NCBI GenBank assembly: GCA_039714555.1
Contig: JBDLJB010000006.1
Span: forward strand, 62,001 to 126,000
Reading direction: 5' to 3'
From: Namhaeicola sp039714555
Lineage (GTDB): Bacteria; Bacteroidota; Bacteroidia; Flavobacteriales; Flavobacteriaceae
DNA length: 64,000 bases
The notes beneath the pieces were generated by a model, which ran no database searches, was not told the origin of the DNA, and saw nothing but the letters and a program-made list of their open reading frames with translations. The position numbers and the translations under genes are program-made. Positions 7,771 through 17,314 of this stretch are shown piece after piece. Position 1 is the first letter of the stretch, and each line of letters begins with the position of its first letter.

Positions 7771-9567
7771 TTAATCCCCGTACATTTTATCGATCAATTC
7801 TTTATATTTTTTTGCAATTACTTTTCTTTTAAGTTTAAGTGTTGCAGTAAGTTCACCGGCATCAATTGTAAATTCTTTTGGAAGAAGTGTAAATTTCTTA
7901 ATTTTTTCAAATCCCGAAAAGTTTTTTTGGAGTTCCTCAAAACGTTGTCTAAACATTTCGATTATTTGATTGTTGGTTATTAGATCTTCAATATTATCAA
8001 AGCGAATTTTATTTTTTTCAGCATATTTTTTCAAAGTTTCAAAATCCGGTACTGTTAAAGCAGAAACAAACTTTTTTTGGTCTCCAATAATTGCAATTTG
8101 CTCAATAAAAGAATCATTTACAAATGCGGTTTCTAATTTTTGGGGAGCTATGTATTTACCTCCTGATGTTTTCATCAAATCTTTAATTCTATCAGTAATA
8201 TACAAGTTTCCGAATTCGTCAATTTTTCCTGCGTCACCGGTTTTAAGCCAACCATCGATAAATGTACTTTTTGTTTGATCAGGTTTTTGATAATAGCCTT
8301 TCATAACCCCCGGACCTTTTACTAAGATCTCATTATTTTCTCCAATTTTTATTTCAGTTCCGTTAATAGGTTTACCAACCGAGTCAAACTCAAAATGATT
8401 ATCCCCAAAAAGTGTAACTGTTGCCATGGTTTCGGTCAAACCATAGCCAACTTTTACATTTATTCCTATGGAGTGAAAATATCTTACAATTTTTGCATCA
8501 ATTGGTGCTCCACCACAGGGCATCATTTTAATATTTCCACCTAAAATATCTTTCAGTTTACTATGCACTAATTTATCAGCAATTATATTTTTTAGTTTTA
8601 AACTAAATGGAATACTTTTCTCTAATCTTTTATGATGGTTGTAATAATCATTTCCAACATCCAAAGCCCAATCAAATAGTTTGATCTTTGTGGATGAACT
8701 CGAATTCTTCTTATCTTCAATTGCACTATAGATCTTCTCAAAAAATCTTGGAACGGCACACATATAATTAGGTTTGACCTCTTTTAATGCATTCGCAATA
8801 AATTTTGGATTTTCATTAAAATAAACTTCAATTCCATTATGCAAACAAACCAAAACCCAATTATGTTCAAAAACATGGGTAAGAGGCAAAAAACTTAGTG
8901 ACGTATCTTTATCGGAGTAATTTAACTCCTTATCATGTGCCTTGATTGTATCTGCAAAATTGGCGTGATCGAGCATTACCCCTTTTGGTTCGCCTGTTGT
9001 ACCCGAAGTGTAAATAATACAAGCTAGATCTGATAAGCTGCTTTCATCATATCTTTTTTGAAGTTCTAAATCAATTTTTCTATCCTGTTTAACAGAGGAA
9101 AAATCTTTTAAATAAACAGAATTTGTAGTTGTTTTTAGTTTGATATCATCACGTAAAGCTACAACTAATTTTAGATATTTATTTTTTTTACAAAGTGCTA
9201 CAACTTCATCATATTGCATTTGTTCACCAACAAAAATCACACTAATCTCAGCGTCATTTACAATGTATTCAACTTCTTTTGTAGAGTTTGTTGCGTAAAT
9301 AGGAACAGTAACAGCCCTAATACTCATTATTGCCAGATCAGCAATGATCCATTCGGGAATATTTTGTGCAAATATGGCAATGTTTTGTTGAGGTTTAATT
9401 CCGAATTTTAAAAGTGCTTTTGAAATATTTTTAATTTGATAATCAAATTTATTCCATGGAATTCCAACCCAGGAATCTGTTTTATCATCTTTGTAATAAA
9501 TAGCATTCTTATCTTTATACTGCTTTGCCTTTATTTTAATGTTTATTGCAAGATGTTGATATTTCAT
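7771..9567 (-). CDS. Long-chain fatty-acid-CoA ligase (AMP-forming)
   Basis: 598 residues of the ANL adenylate-forming superfamily. The P-loop IIYTSGTTGEPKGV, the GYGLTETMA motif, the GWLKTGDAG hinge-region motif and ITDRIKDLMKTSGGKYIAP are all present, as is a C-terminal lysine region (TATLKLKRK). Size and motifs match the FadD15-like membrane-associated long-chain ligases of Bacteroidetes and actinobacteria, which activate fatty acids to acyl-CoA through an acyl-adenylate. No other fatty-acid genes are adjacent. It is transcribed alone, with the perfect palindrome downstream. Confidence 0.9.
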   Translation of the reverse strand: MKYQHLAINIKIKAKQYKDKNAIYYKDDKTDSWVGIPWNKFDYQIKNISKALLKFGIKPQQNIAIFAQNIPEWIIADLAIMSIRAVTVPIYATNSTKEVEYIVNDAEISVIFVGEQMQYDEVVALCKKNKYLKLVVALRDDIKLKTTTNSVYLKDFSSVKQDRKIDLELQKRYDESSLSDLACIIYTSGTTGEPKGVMLDHANFADTIKAHDKELNYSDKDTSLSFLPLTHVFEHNWVLVCLHNGIEVYFNENPKFIANALKEVKPNYMCAVPRFFEKIYSAIEDKKNSSSSTKIKLFDWALDVGNDYYNHHKRLEKSIPFSLKLKNIIADKLVHSKLKDILGGNIKMMPCGGAPIDAKIVRYFHSIGINVKVGYGLTETMATVTLFGDNHFEFDSVGKPINGTEIKIGENNEILVKGPGVMKGYYQKPDQTKSTFIDGWLKTGDAGKIDEFGNLYITDRIKDLMKTSGGKYIAPQKLETAFVNDSFIEQIAIIGDQKKFVSALTVPDFETLKKYAEKNKIRFDNIEDLITNNQIIEMFRQRFEELQKNFSGFEKIKKFTLLPKEFTIDAGELTATLKLKRKVIAKKYKELIDKMYGD

Positions 9568-9696
9568 AATATATAAAGTTAATATTGTAAAAGAATCTTC
9601 TAAAGGAACATAAAACTACAATTATTTAATGATTTCTTTAATTTAATGAAAAAGTAAATAATAAAAAAATAGTTAATGAAATCCTAATGATTTGAT

Positions 9697-9704
9697 TAAA
9701 TTTG
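9697..9704 (+). promoter_or_regulatory. Candidate -7 element of aspS
   Basis: TAAATTTG matches TAnnTTTG exactly, 19 bp before the aspS ATG. No convincing -33 TTG lies at the right distance. Confidence 0.5.
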
Positions 9705-9723
9705 CACCTCAAAAATCAAAAAA

Positions 9724-11475
9724 ATGTTTAGAAGTCATACGAACGGAGAATTAAGATTAGAAAATGTAAACCAGGAAGTTACTTTATCAGGATGGGTACA
9801 AAAAGTACGAGATAAAGGTTTTATGATTTGGGTTGATTTAAGAGATAGATACGGAATAACACAATTAATTTTTGATGAAGAAAGAACCTCAAAAGATTTG
9901 ATGAATCAAGCCAAAACTTTAGGTAGAGAGTTTGTTATTCAGGTAAAAGGAACTGTTATTGAGCGGGCTTCAAAAAACCCCAATATACTTACCGGAGAAA
10001 TTGAAATCTTAGTATCAGAAATAACTATTTTAAATTTTTCTAAAACTCCCCCTTTTACTATTGAAGATGAAACAGATGGAGGTGATGAATTACTAATGAA
10101 ATATAGATATTTGGATATTAGAAGAAATCCGGTTCGTGAAAATTTAATTTTTCGTTCTAAAGTAACGATGGAGGTTAGAAATTATCTTAGTAAAGAAGGC
10201 TTTATTGATGTTGAAACCCCATACTTGATCAAATCTACACCAGAAGGTGCACGTGATTTTGTGGTTCCTTCACGGATGAATGAAGGTCAGTTTTATGCTT
10301 TACCACAATCACCCCAAACTTTCAAGCAATTATTGATGGTGGGAGGAATGGACAAATATTTTCAAATTGTAAAATGTTTTAGAGATGAAGATCTTCGTGC
10401 CGATCGTCAACCTGAATTTACACAAATTGATTGTGAAATGGCTTTTGTTGAACAAGAAGATATTTTAAATGCTTTTGAGGGTCTAACACGCCATTTATTA
10501 AAAGAAATTAAAGGTATTGAAATTGGTAAATTTCCACGAATGAGCTATAATGATGCTATGAAAATTTATGGAAATGACAAGCCGGACATTCGTTTTGATA
10601 TGAAATTTGGTGAGTTAAATGATCTGGCACAAAACAAAGGTTTTGGAGTTTTTGATTCTCAAGAATTGGTGGTTGGAATTGCTGTACCTGGTTGTGCAAA
10701 TTATTCAAGAAAACAAACAGATAAATTGATTGATTTTGTTAAAAAACCTCAAATTGGTGCTAATGGATTGATTTGGGCAAAATACAATGAAGATGGTACT
10801 TTTAAATCATCTGTTGATAAATTCTTTAATCAGGATGACCTTGCTGCCTGGGCAGAAAGATTGGATGCTCAAAAAGGAGATTTAATGTTAATCATGGCCG
10901 GAGAAACAGATAAAACACGTACCCAATTAAGTGTTTTACGTATGGAAATGGCTGATACATTAGGTTTGAGAAAACCTAATGAATTTGCTCCGCTTTGGGT
11001 AGTAGATTTTCCTTTATTGGAATGGGATGAAGAAACGAAAAGATACCATGCAATGCATCATCCATTTACCTCACCAAAACCGGAAGATATTCACATGTTA
11101 GAAACTAATCCCGGGAAAGTAAGAGCCAATGCTTATGATATGGTATTGAATGGCAATGAAATTGGTGGAGGTTCAATAAGAATTTTTGATAAAAAAATGC
11201 AATCCAGAATGTTTGATCTGTTAGGATTTACCAAAGAAGATGCTCAAAATCAATTCGGTTTTTTAATGAATGCTTTTGAATATGGAGCACCACCACATGG
11301 TGGAATTGCATTTGGTTTAGATCGATTAGTTGCTATTTTAGGGGGGCAAGAAACCATACGTGATTTTATCGCTTTTCCTAAAAATAATTCAGGAAGAGAT
11401 GTAATGATTGATGCACCTTCTAAAATTGATGAAGAACAATTGAAAGAGTTAAACTTAAAATTGGATTTAAAATAA
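9724..11475 (+). CDS. aspS: Aspartyl-tRNA synthetase
   Basis: 583 residues, bacterial type. An N-terminal OB-fold anticodon-binding domain (about 1-110, GWVQKVRDKGFMIWVDLRDR) is followed by the class II catalytic core. Motif 2 is in FRDEDLRADRQPEFTQID and motif 3 in GLDRLVAILGG. The large GAD insertion characteristic of bacterial enzymes occupies about 285-415. It charges tRNA-Asp in the cytoplasm. Whether it is discriminating or non-discriminating cannot be read from the sequence alone. A ClC channel gene follows after 21 bp in the same direction, possibly on the same transcript. Confidence 0.97.
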   Translation: MFRSHTNGELRLENVNQEVTLSGWVQKVRDKGFMIWVDLRDRYGITQLIFDEERTSKDLMNQAKTLGREFVIQVKGTVIERASKNPNILTGEIEILVSEITILNFSKTPPFTIEDETDGGDELLMKYRYLDIRRNPVRENLIFRSKVTMEVRNYLSKEGFIDVETPYLIKSTPEGARDFVVPSRMNEGQFYALPQSPQTFKQLLMVGGMDKYFQIVKCFRDEDLRADRQPEFTQIDCEMAFVEQEDILNAFEGLTRHLLKEIKGIEIGKFPRMSYNDAMKIYGNDKPDIRFDMKFGELNDLAQNKGFGVFDSQELVVGIAVPGCANYSRKQTDKLIDFVKKPQIGANGLIWAKYNEDGTFKSSVDKFFNQDDLAAWAERLDAQKGDLMLIMAGETDKTRTQLSVLRMEMADTLGLRKPNEFAPLWVVDFPLLEWDEETKRYHAMHHPFTSPKPEDIHMLETNPGKVRANAYDMVLNGNEIGGGSIRIFDKKMQSRMFDLLGFTKEDAQNQFGFLMNAFEYGAPPHGGIAFGLDRLVAILGGQETIRDFIAFPKNNSGRDVMIDAPSKIDEEQLKELNLKLDLK

Positions 11476-11496
11476 GATCAAATTTTTAATTTAAAA

Positions 11497-13284
11497 ATGC
11501 CTAATTCAAAAATACTATTTACTAAATTTTTAAAGTGGAGATATAAACATATTTCTAATCAAAATTTTATTAGAATAGCCAGTGCTATTATTGGTTTTAT
11601 GGCCGGAATAGGTGCGGTAATACTAAAGAATTTAACACATTTTATTCAGCAATTACTTGAGGTTGAATTTATTAAAGATATACATAAAGCTTTTTATTTT
11701 ATTTTTCCAATTATAGGATTATTATTAGTTCTTTGGGTTATAAAGTTTGTTGTGAAAAGCCCTGTTGGGCATGGTATTCCTTCAACATTATTTGCTATTT
11801 CAAAATTGAAAGGATTAATGCCTCGTCGTCAAATGTGGGCATCTTTAATTACAGCACCATTAACGGTTGGTTTTGGTGGTTCAGTTGGATTGGAAGGACC
11901 AACTGTAGCAACAGGAGCAGCCTTAGGTTCAAATTTTGCACGATTATTTCATTTAAATCAAACAACTAGAACTTTATTAATTGGCGCTGCAGCTGCAGGT
12001 GCTATGTCATCAATTTTTAAAGCACCAATTGCAGCGATAGTTTTTGCCGTTGAGATTTTTAGTTTAGAGTTGACTTTAGCTTCAATGATTCCTCTATTAT
12101 TAGCATCAATAACAGCAGTTTTAACCTCATATTTCTTTTTTGGAGATGATGTATTACTCCATTTCCAAATTCAAGATAAATTTGCTTTAAATGATGTTTC
12201 ATTTTATATTATTTTAGGAGTATTTACCTCTATAATTTCAATTTATTTCAGTACAGTTTATTTTCAGATAAGTGATTTTTTCAAAAGGTTTATTAATCCT
12301 TATAAAAGATTATTAATTGGAGGAATATTAATTGGGATTATTGTATTTTTTATTCCACCACTTTTTGGAGAAGGATATGAAACGATCAACAATATTTTAA
12401 GAGGCAATATAGATGCGGTATTATCAAATAATATATTCCATACAGTTACAGATGATTTTTGGATAATTATTGCATTTCTTGTTGGTTTAGTAGTTTTTAA
12501 AGTAATTGCCATGTCCTTTACCTTTGGTGCTGGTGGTGTAGGTGGAGTTTTTGCACCTACTCTTTTTACAGGAAGTATTACGGGTTATATATTTGCTATT
12601 ATCACTAATAATAGTAATTTATTTAATCATCAATTATCGTCAACAAATTTTGCGATGGTTGGTATGGCAGGTTTAATGGCAGGTGTTCTTCATGCTCCTT
12701 TAACGGCAATTTTCTTGATAGCTGAAATCACAGGAGGATACGAGCTATTTATACCTTTAATGATTGTGTCATCAATTTCTTTTTTAATCACAAAACATTA
12801 TATTCCACATAATATATATGCAGCTGAATTAGCAAAAAGGGGTGAGCTTTTTACACATAATAAAGATAAAAATGTATTGATGTTATTGGATATTGATAAA
12901 GTAATTGAAACGAATTTTATTTCGCTTAACCCTGATATGTTTTTAGGTGATATTGTTAATAATGCTGTTGCTAAATCATCTCGTAATCATTTTCCTGTTG
13001 TGAATGAAGAAAATGAATTTTTAGGAATACTCACACTAAATGATATTAGAAGTATCATGTTTGATAAAAATTTATACGAAGAAGTTAAAGTTAGAAGTTT
13101 AATGAATAGCGCTTCTGAAATAATTTATTATGAAAAAGATTCAGCAGAAGATATTTTAAATAAGTTTAAAGCAACTGGAGCGTGGAATTTGGTTGTAATT
13201 AAAAATGGTAAATATCATGGATTTATTTCCAAATCCAGATTACTGACAGCTTATAGAAGAAAGTTAATTCAGGTAACAGCTTAG
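11497..13284 (+). CDS. ClC-family chloride channel/transporter with C-terminal CBS pair
   Basis: 595 residues. The selectivity-filter motifs are recognisable: GHGIP at 91-95, VGLEGPT at 130-136 with the gating glutamate E133, and GAGGVGGVFAPT near 350. A CBS pair follows from about residue 465. The position of the second (proton) glutamate of exchangers reads FAVEIF, so the inner glutamate may be replaced by isoleucine, hinting at channel-like behaviour; this rests on my own alignment. The stop overlaps the stop of the convergent glpQ-like gene by three bases, so no terminator fits between them. Confidence 0.9.
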   Translation: MPNSKILFTKFLKWRYKHISNQNFIRIASAIIGFMAGIGAVILKNLTHFIQQLLEVEFIKDIHKAFYFIFPIIGLLLVLWVIKFVVKSPVGHGIPSTLFAISKLKGLMPRRQMWASLITAPLTVGFGGSVGLEGPTVATGAALGSNFARLFHLNQTTRTLLIGAAAAGAMSSIFKAPIAAIVFAVEIFSLELTLASMIPLLLASITAVLTSYFFFGDDVLLHFQIQDKFALNDVSFYIILGVFTSIISIYFSTVYFQISDFFKRFINPYKRLLIGGILIGIIVFFIPPLFGEGYETINNILRGNIDAVLSNNIFHTVTDDFWIIIAFLVGLVVFKVIAMSFTFGAGGVGGVFAPTLFTGSITGYIFAIITNNSNLFNHQLSSTNFAMVGMAGLMAGVLHAPLTAIFLIAEITGGYELFIPLMIVSSISFLITKHYIPHNIYAAELAKRGELFTHNKDKNVLMLLDIDKVIETNFISLNPDMFLGDIVNNAVAKSSRNHFPVVNEENEFLGILTLNDIRSIMFDKNLYEEVKVRSLMNSASEIIYYEKDSAEDILNKFKATGAWNLVVIKNGKYHGFISKSRLLTAYRRKLIQVTA

Positions 13285-14282
13285 TTTTCTTTTAAAAATT
13301 CAATAGCTTTATCAGGAAAATCAGTAAAAATACCATCAACATTAGCTTTATAAAAACCAAATTCTAATAAATTATTAAAAGTTGTAAATTCTCCTAAATG
13401 ATCGGCTCTAAAAGTAAAAGCATGAACTTTTAAACCAAGATCATGTGCGTTTTTCACCAAATTAGAAATAATAATTTTTTCTTCTTGATCATAACCAGCA
13501 ATTAGAAGATTTATCCTAGGCCCAACGGCATCTGCATAAGTTGCATATTTATTGAGTAATTCTTCTTGTCCTGGAGTACCAATCAATTGAGTTAAAAAAA
13601 GTTTACTTTTTAAATCATTTCTTATTCGTTTTAATTCATCAACATCAAAACATTGTAAAATACAATTGTCGGTTTTTGTTTTATAACCATAATTGTTTAA
13701 AATTTTCAATACAATTAGAGAAATATCTTTTCCATTTTTACGATGAAATTCCGGATTTTTAATTTCCGGATAAATTCCAATATTATTTCCAGTACTTTTA
13801 TTTAAACCTTGAATCAATTCAATTTCATCCTGTAAAGAATGTAATTTAAAATTTGATTTTTCTGAAAGAGGAAACCTGTCAGGAAATATTTGTTCTTTAG
13901 TTTTAGGATTAAATCTTTCATAAACAGTTAGTTGTATAAGTTCCTCATAAGAAAAATCAATCACATAAAAACGCCCATCTTCTCTTGATCGGTTTGGAAA
14001 TTTTGAAGTGATGTTAGTAACATCGTCTAAATAAATATCGTGAATTACAATAGGCACATCATCTTTGCTTAAAACCAGATCTTGTTCAATAAAATCAACA
14101 TTCATTGCATAGGCCATTACTTTAGATTCTATTGTATGTTCAGGTAAATATCCTGAAGCACCTCGATGAGCTATAACTAGTTTATTATTTTTTTCTTTCA
14201 CTTTAATCTGAGAATTTACTTGCTGGGTTAAATTGATAAAAAACAAAAAAAATAATATATAAATTTTATACATTGAATACAT
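13281..14282 (-). CDS. Periplasmic glycerophosphodiester phosphodiesterase
   Basis: 333 residues with a signal peptide ending near VNSQ (about 25). The GDPD core is a TIM barrel with IAHRGASGYLPEHT, FIEQDLVLSKDDVPIVIHD (catalytic histidines and metal-binding glutamate/aspartate) and the C-terminal VDGIFTDFPD. Length and order match GlpQ, which hydrolyses deacylated phospholipids to glycerol-3-phosphate and an alcohol. M4 is an alternative start. No glpT or glpF neighbour is present. The gene is convergent with and overlaps the ClC gene at the stop codons. Confidence 0.9.
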   Translation of the reverse strand: MYSMYKIYILFFLFFINLTQQVNSQIKVKEKNNKLVIAHRGASGYLPEHTIESKVMAYAMNVDFIEQDLVLSKDDVPIVIHDIYLDDVTNITSKFPNRSREDGRFYVIDFSYEELIQLTVYERFNPKTKEQIFPDRFPLSEKSNFKLHSLQDEIELIQGLNKSTGNNIGIYPEIKNPEFHRKNGKDISLIVLKILNNYGYKTKTDNCILQCFDVDELKRIRNDLKSKLFLTQLIGTPGQEELLNKYATYADAVGPRINLLIAGYDQEEKIIISNLVKNAHDLGLKVHAFTFRADHLGEFTTFNNLLEFGFYKANVDGIFTDFPDKAIEFLKEN

Positions 14283-14311
14283 ATTTTAAATCCTAAAGAT
14301 ATAACTTTTTG

Positions 14312-14319
14312 TAATTTTG
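14312..14319 (+). promoter_or_regulatory. -7 element of the small membrane protein gene
   Basis: TAATTTTG matches TAnnTTTG. Its last three bases form a TTG that could be mistaken for a start codon; the ATG at 14341 lies 21 bp downstream and is the better start. Confidence 0.5.
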
Positions 14320-14340
14320 TATTTTAATATTGGGTTAAGT

Positions 14341-14568
14341 ATGAAGTTAGTTTTAAAAATAGTATTTGTTATTGTTGCAGGATTAATAATTTACGGATTT
14401 TATATCAATTCAGCAAATGAAGGACAGGGAGAAAAATTTATTGGATTTGGCGTTTTGGTCTTTGCTTTTATTTTAATGCCATTGTTTATATATCATCGTT
14501 ATAAAGATAAAGATCTGTCAAAATATCGTTTTTTAAATAAAAATGAGAAAAACGAAAAAAAGAATTGA
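14341..14568 (+). CDS. Small two-helix membrane protein, unknown function
   Basis: 75 residues from the ATG at 14341. A first hydrophobic helix (about 4-22, LKIVFVIVAGLIIYGFY) is followed by a short polar loop, a second helix (about 36-52, GVLVFAFILMPLFIYH) and a lysine-rich tail. I do not recognise a named family; similar small proteins are common next to tadA/murI clusters in flavobacteria. The longer frame starting at 14317 would begin inside the -7 element and is unlikely. It converges on the Omp85-like gene, with 14 bp between stops. Confidence 0.6.
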   Translation: MKLVLKIVFVIVAGLIIYGFYINSANEGQGEKFIGFGVLVFAFILMPLFIYHRYKDKDLSKYRFLNKNEKNEKKN

Positions 14569-14582
14569 GAAAGAACAAATCA

Positions 14583-16004
14583 TCAAAAAATATAATTTAA
14601 GCCAATATACATCCCTGAGATACCATCCTGGTTATTAAATGTACGACCATAATCTAATCCTACAACAAAATTTTCATTCAACGCAATTCGAAAACCTACC
14701 CCATAGCTATAGTGTGTTTTTTCAGCTCCAAAATTGAAATAATCATCTATAGTATCACTATTTGGGTTTCCATCAGCATCATAACCAATAGCGTATTGAC
14801 CCCATAAATTATAATCATTTAATGGAGTTGTTTCATTTATTGAATGAACCTGATCTTCTAATGGAAGTAGTTGAACAACCCTACCGGCATCTAAAAAAGC
14901 ATTTAATGAAAGATACCAATTTTGTTTCACCCATCTAAATTTTAAAAATTTGTAACGAAATTCGCCATTACCATAAACTTCACCATTTCCCACAACCCTA
15001 TTTCTTCTTATACCTCGTAATGTTCGTTGACCACCTAGACCTTCATTGGAGCTGCCTTTAAGCGTAACATTGTACATTATTGGAAGTCCAAAATAAGGCT
15101 CATTTCCTGTGATATTTCCTGTATATCCAAGTCGGTAGGCAAAGGTCAATTTATCTTTGATCACAGTAAAGAATTGTCTGTGCGTAAGATTTAATTTAAG
15201 ATAGGATGTACTTGTATTCCCAATAAATTGAGGCACCCAAACCAATACTGCCTCTGTCCAAATACCTTTTGTAGCATTTGTCCAATTATCTCGAGTGTCA
15301 AACATAGCGCCAACCTTAAAACCCAAAAAAGAACCGCCATTTGCATTATCTGAATCTATTACACCCCATTTAACATACCTATCCCACAAACCTGGCATCT
15401 CATCAATTGGCCTTATTTTTTCATCATCTTTCCGTCCATTATTGTATTTATCAACATCTACTGAATTAACGTCATAATTATAATATTCTAAACCTATCAT
15501 CCAGCTCCAAGTTTTGTTGATTGGGTTTAATAGATCAAATTTTACTTTTAAACGTTTTGTTTGATTTTTGTAGAACATTTTTGATTTATATGAAGTGTGT
15601 TCTCTATTTTCCCAATCTGCATTAATAACAGATTCATATCCATTACCTCCTAAAAAATCATATTGCTCATCGGGTTCATATTTTATATCAAAATAAATTG
15701 TTTTTCCACGGATGAGTTTATTTGTTTCATATGAAAAATTATATTTACCACTTCCTTTGGTAAAACGTGATATTTCTAAGAAATACCGTTCGTAATATTT
15801 AGGATAAATATCACCCTTACCATAATTGTATAGATCGATAACACCTCCATACTGAAACCCTAGATCAGAGTTATAAGTAATTGCAGGCAATACACCAAAA
15901 CTCCACCCTTTTTTTATATCTAAACCTGTTGAATCAATAGTTTGTGAAAAAGAAACATTAATTGCAAGGAGTAAAATAAAAAGAGTATTGTTAAGGTTTT
16001 TCAT
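14583..16004 (-). CDS. Omp85/BamA-superfamily outer-membrane barrel without POTRA domains
   Basis: 473 residues. A signal peptide ends at VSFSQ (about 21). The rest is alternating beta-strand sequence with a surface-antigen (Omp85) C-terminal signature: LRGIRRNRVVGNGEVYGNGEF and a terminal aromatic strand ending YIGLNYIF. At this length there is no room for the five POTRA domains of BamA, so it is a short barrel-only relative. Such proteins are widespread in Bacteroidetes, mostly of unknown cargo. It starts 11 bp after the tadA stop and may be co-transcribed with murI and tadA. Confidence 0.8.
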   Translation of the reverse strand: MKNLNNTLFILLLAINVSFSQTIDSTGLDIKKGWSFGVLPAITYNSDLGFQYGGVIDLYNYGKGDIYPKYYERYFLEISRFTKGSGKYNFSYETNKLIRGKTIYFDIKYEPDEQYDFLGGNGYESVINADWENREHTSYKSKMFYKNQTKRLKVKFDLLNPINKTWSWMIGLEYYNYDVNSVDVDKYNNGRKDDEKIRPIDEMPGLWDRYVKWGVIDSDNANGGSFLGFKVGAMFDTRDNWTNATKGIWTEAVLVWVPQFIGNTSTSYLKLNLTHRQFFTVIKDKLTFAYRLGYTGNITGNEPYFGLPIMYNVTLKGSSNEGLGGQRTLRGIRRNRVVGNGEVYGNGEFRYKFLKFRWVKQNWYLSLNAFLDAGRVVQLLPLEDQVHSINETTPLNDYNLWGQYAIGYDADGNPNSDTIDDYFNFGAEKTHYSYGVGFRIALNENFVVGLDYGRTFNNQDGISGMYIGLNYIF

Positions 16005-16015
16005 AGGAAATAGGA

Positions 16016-16465
16016 TTAGTTCAAATTTCTTTTTTCAATAAAAAAACGTTTGATAATTTTGCCACATTCTTTTTCTAGAATACCCCCTATAACTTTGGTT
16101 TTTGGATGCAAAGATGTTTTATAATGTTGAAAACCTCTTTGTAAATCATGAGCGCCAAAAACAATTTTATCTATTTGAGTCCAGTAGCTTGCTCCAGCAC
16201 ACATCTGGCATGGTTCTAAAGTAACATATAAAGTACATTTATGAAGGTATTTTCCGCCCAAAAAATCGGCAGCAGATGTAAATGCTTGCATTTCGGCGTG
16301 TGCCGTTACATCATTTAAAGTTTCAGTTAGGTTATGTCCGCGGGCAATAATTTTATCGTTGATTACAATAACAGCTCCAATAGGTACTTCACCTTTATTA
16401 AAGGCGATTTCAGCTTCCTGTAAAGCTTTACGCATAAAATATTCATCAGTAAAAGGGCTTTCCAT
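16016..16465 (-). CDS. tadA: tRNA adenosine(34) deaminase-like nucleoside deaminase
   Basis: 149 residues of the cytidine/deoxycytidylate deaminase superfamily. The zinc site is H56-A-E58 (AHAEM) plus C86 and C89 in EPCQMC, with E58 the proton shuttle. The typical TadA function is A34 to inosine in tRNA-Arg; some Bacteroidetes homologues act on free guanine, which sequence alone does not settle. It starts one base after the murI stop, indicating an operon. Confidence 0.85.
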   Translation of the reverse strand: MESPFTDEYFMRKALQEAEIAFNKGEVPIGAVIVINDKIIARGHNLTETLNDVTAHAEMQAFTSAADFLGGKYLHKCTLYVTLEPCQMCAGASYWTQIDKIVFGAHDLQRGFQHYKTSLHPKTKVIGGILEKECGKIIKRFFIEKRNLN

Positions 16466-16466
16466 C

Positions 16467-17252
16467 TTAAAAATCTATTTTTTCGGCTATAAAGCCTTTA
16501 TTAAACGAGTCGAGAAATTTTTGTAGAACTTGAGGTTCTTTATTAATATAAAAGCGTTGTGTATTACTTGCAGAATTATTTAATAAATTCTCATTTTCTA
16601 ATATTACTTTGGTTTGTCGTGCAATTGCTTCTCCTGAATCAAGTACTTTAACTTTCTCTCCTACAATTTTATTAATTTGAGGAACTAGAAATGGATAATG
16701 CGTACAACCCAAAACCAGATAGTCAATATCATTTTCAAGCATTGGTTGTATATATTTGTTTAAAAGATCATTCATTTCAGATGATTCAATTTTATCAGAT
16801 TCTATCAATGAAACCAAACCTTCACCAACTTGTTCGATGACACGAATTCCTTGGGCAAAACTTTGGGAGGTTTCATATAACAAATCACTCTTTAAAGTTC
16901 CTTTGGTTGCTAAAATACCAACGGTTTTTGTTTTAGAACTTAAAGCAGCAGGTTTAATGGCTGGTTGCACCCTAATAAACGGAATATCATATTTTTCACG
17001 CAATTCTTTAACTGCATTTGTTGAAGCGGTATTACATGCTACAACAATGATTTTGCATCCCTTTTCTAAAAGAAATTCTGTATTTTTAATGCTAAACTCA
17101 ATGATTTTTTCTTTTGATTTTCCTCCGTAGGGAGCATTTCTACTATCTGCTAAATAAATGATACTCTCATTTGGTAATAACTTGTGAATTTCTTTATAAA
17201 TTGTAATTCCTCCAACTCCGGAATCAAATATGCCTATAGGGTTTCTACTCAT
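16467..17252 (-). CDS. murI: Glutamate racemase
   Basis: 261 residues. Both catalytic cysteines are in place: C73 in VACNTAS and C183 in LGCTHYP. The N-terminal IGIFDSGVGGITI and the ADSRNAPYGGK segment are diagnostic. It makes D-glutamate for peptidoglycan in the cytoplasm without a cofactor. It is the first gene of a murI-tadA-barrel operon and is divergent from dxs across only 62 bp, where the two promoters must overlap. Confidence 0.96.
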   Translation of the reverse strand: MSRNPIGIFDSGVGGITIYKEIHKLLPNESIIYLADSRNAPYGGKSKEKIIEFSIKNTEFLLEKGCKIIVVACNTASTNAVKELREKYDIPFIRVQPAIKPAALSSKTKTVGILATKGTLKSDLLYETSQSFAQGIRVIEQVGEGLVSLIESDKIESSEMNDLLNKYIQPMLENDIDYLVLGCTHYPFLVPQINKIVGEKVKVLDSGEAIARQTKVILENENLLNNSASNTQRFYINKEPQVLQKFLDSFNKGFIAEKIDF

Positions 17253-17277
17253 TTTCTAAACAAATAAAAGCATGGTA

Positions 17278-17309
17278 TTTTGCTTGCGTCAAAGATAATT
17301 GTAGATTTG
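17278..17309 (+). promoter_or_regulatory. Promoter of dxs, abutting the start codon
   Basis: TTTTG at 17278-17282, 19 bp, then TAGATTTG at 17302-17309, an exact TAnnTTTG match. Only five bases separate it from the GTG at 17315, so the transcript may have almost no leader. On the minus strand TATCTTTG (17297-17290) fits a -7 element for murI, embedded in this promoter. Confidence 0.6.
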
Positions 17310-17314
17310 TTATT

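Noticed and set aside
14317..14340. TTG start for the small membrane protein
   Set aside because: The TTG is the end of a TAATTTTG -7 element, so it would lie upstream of the transcript start.
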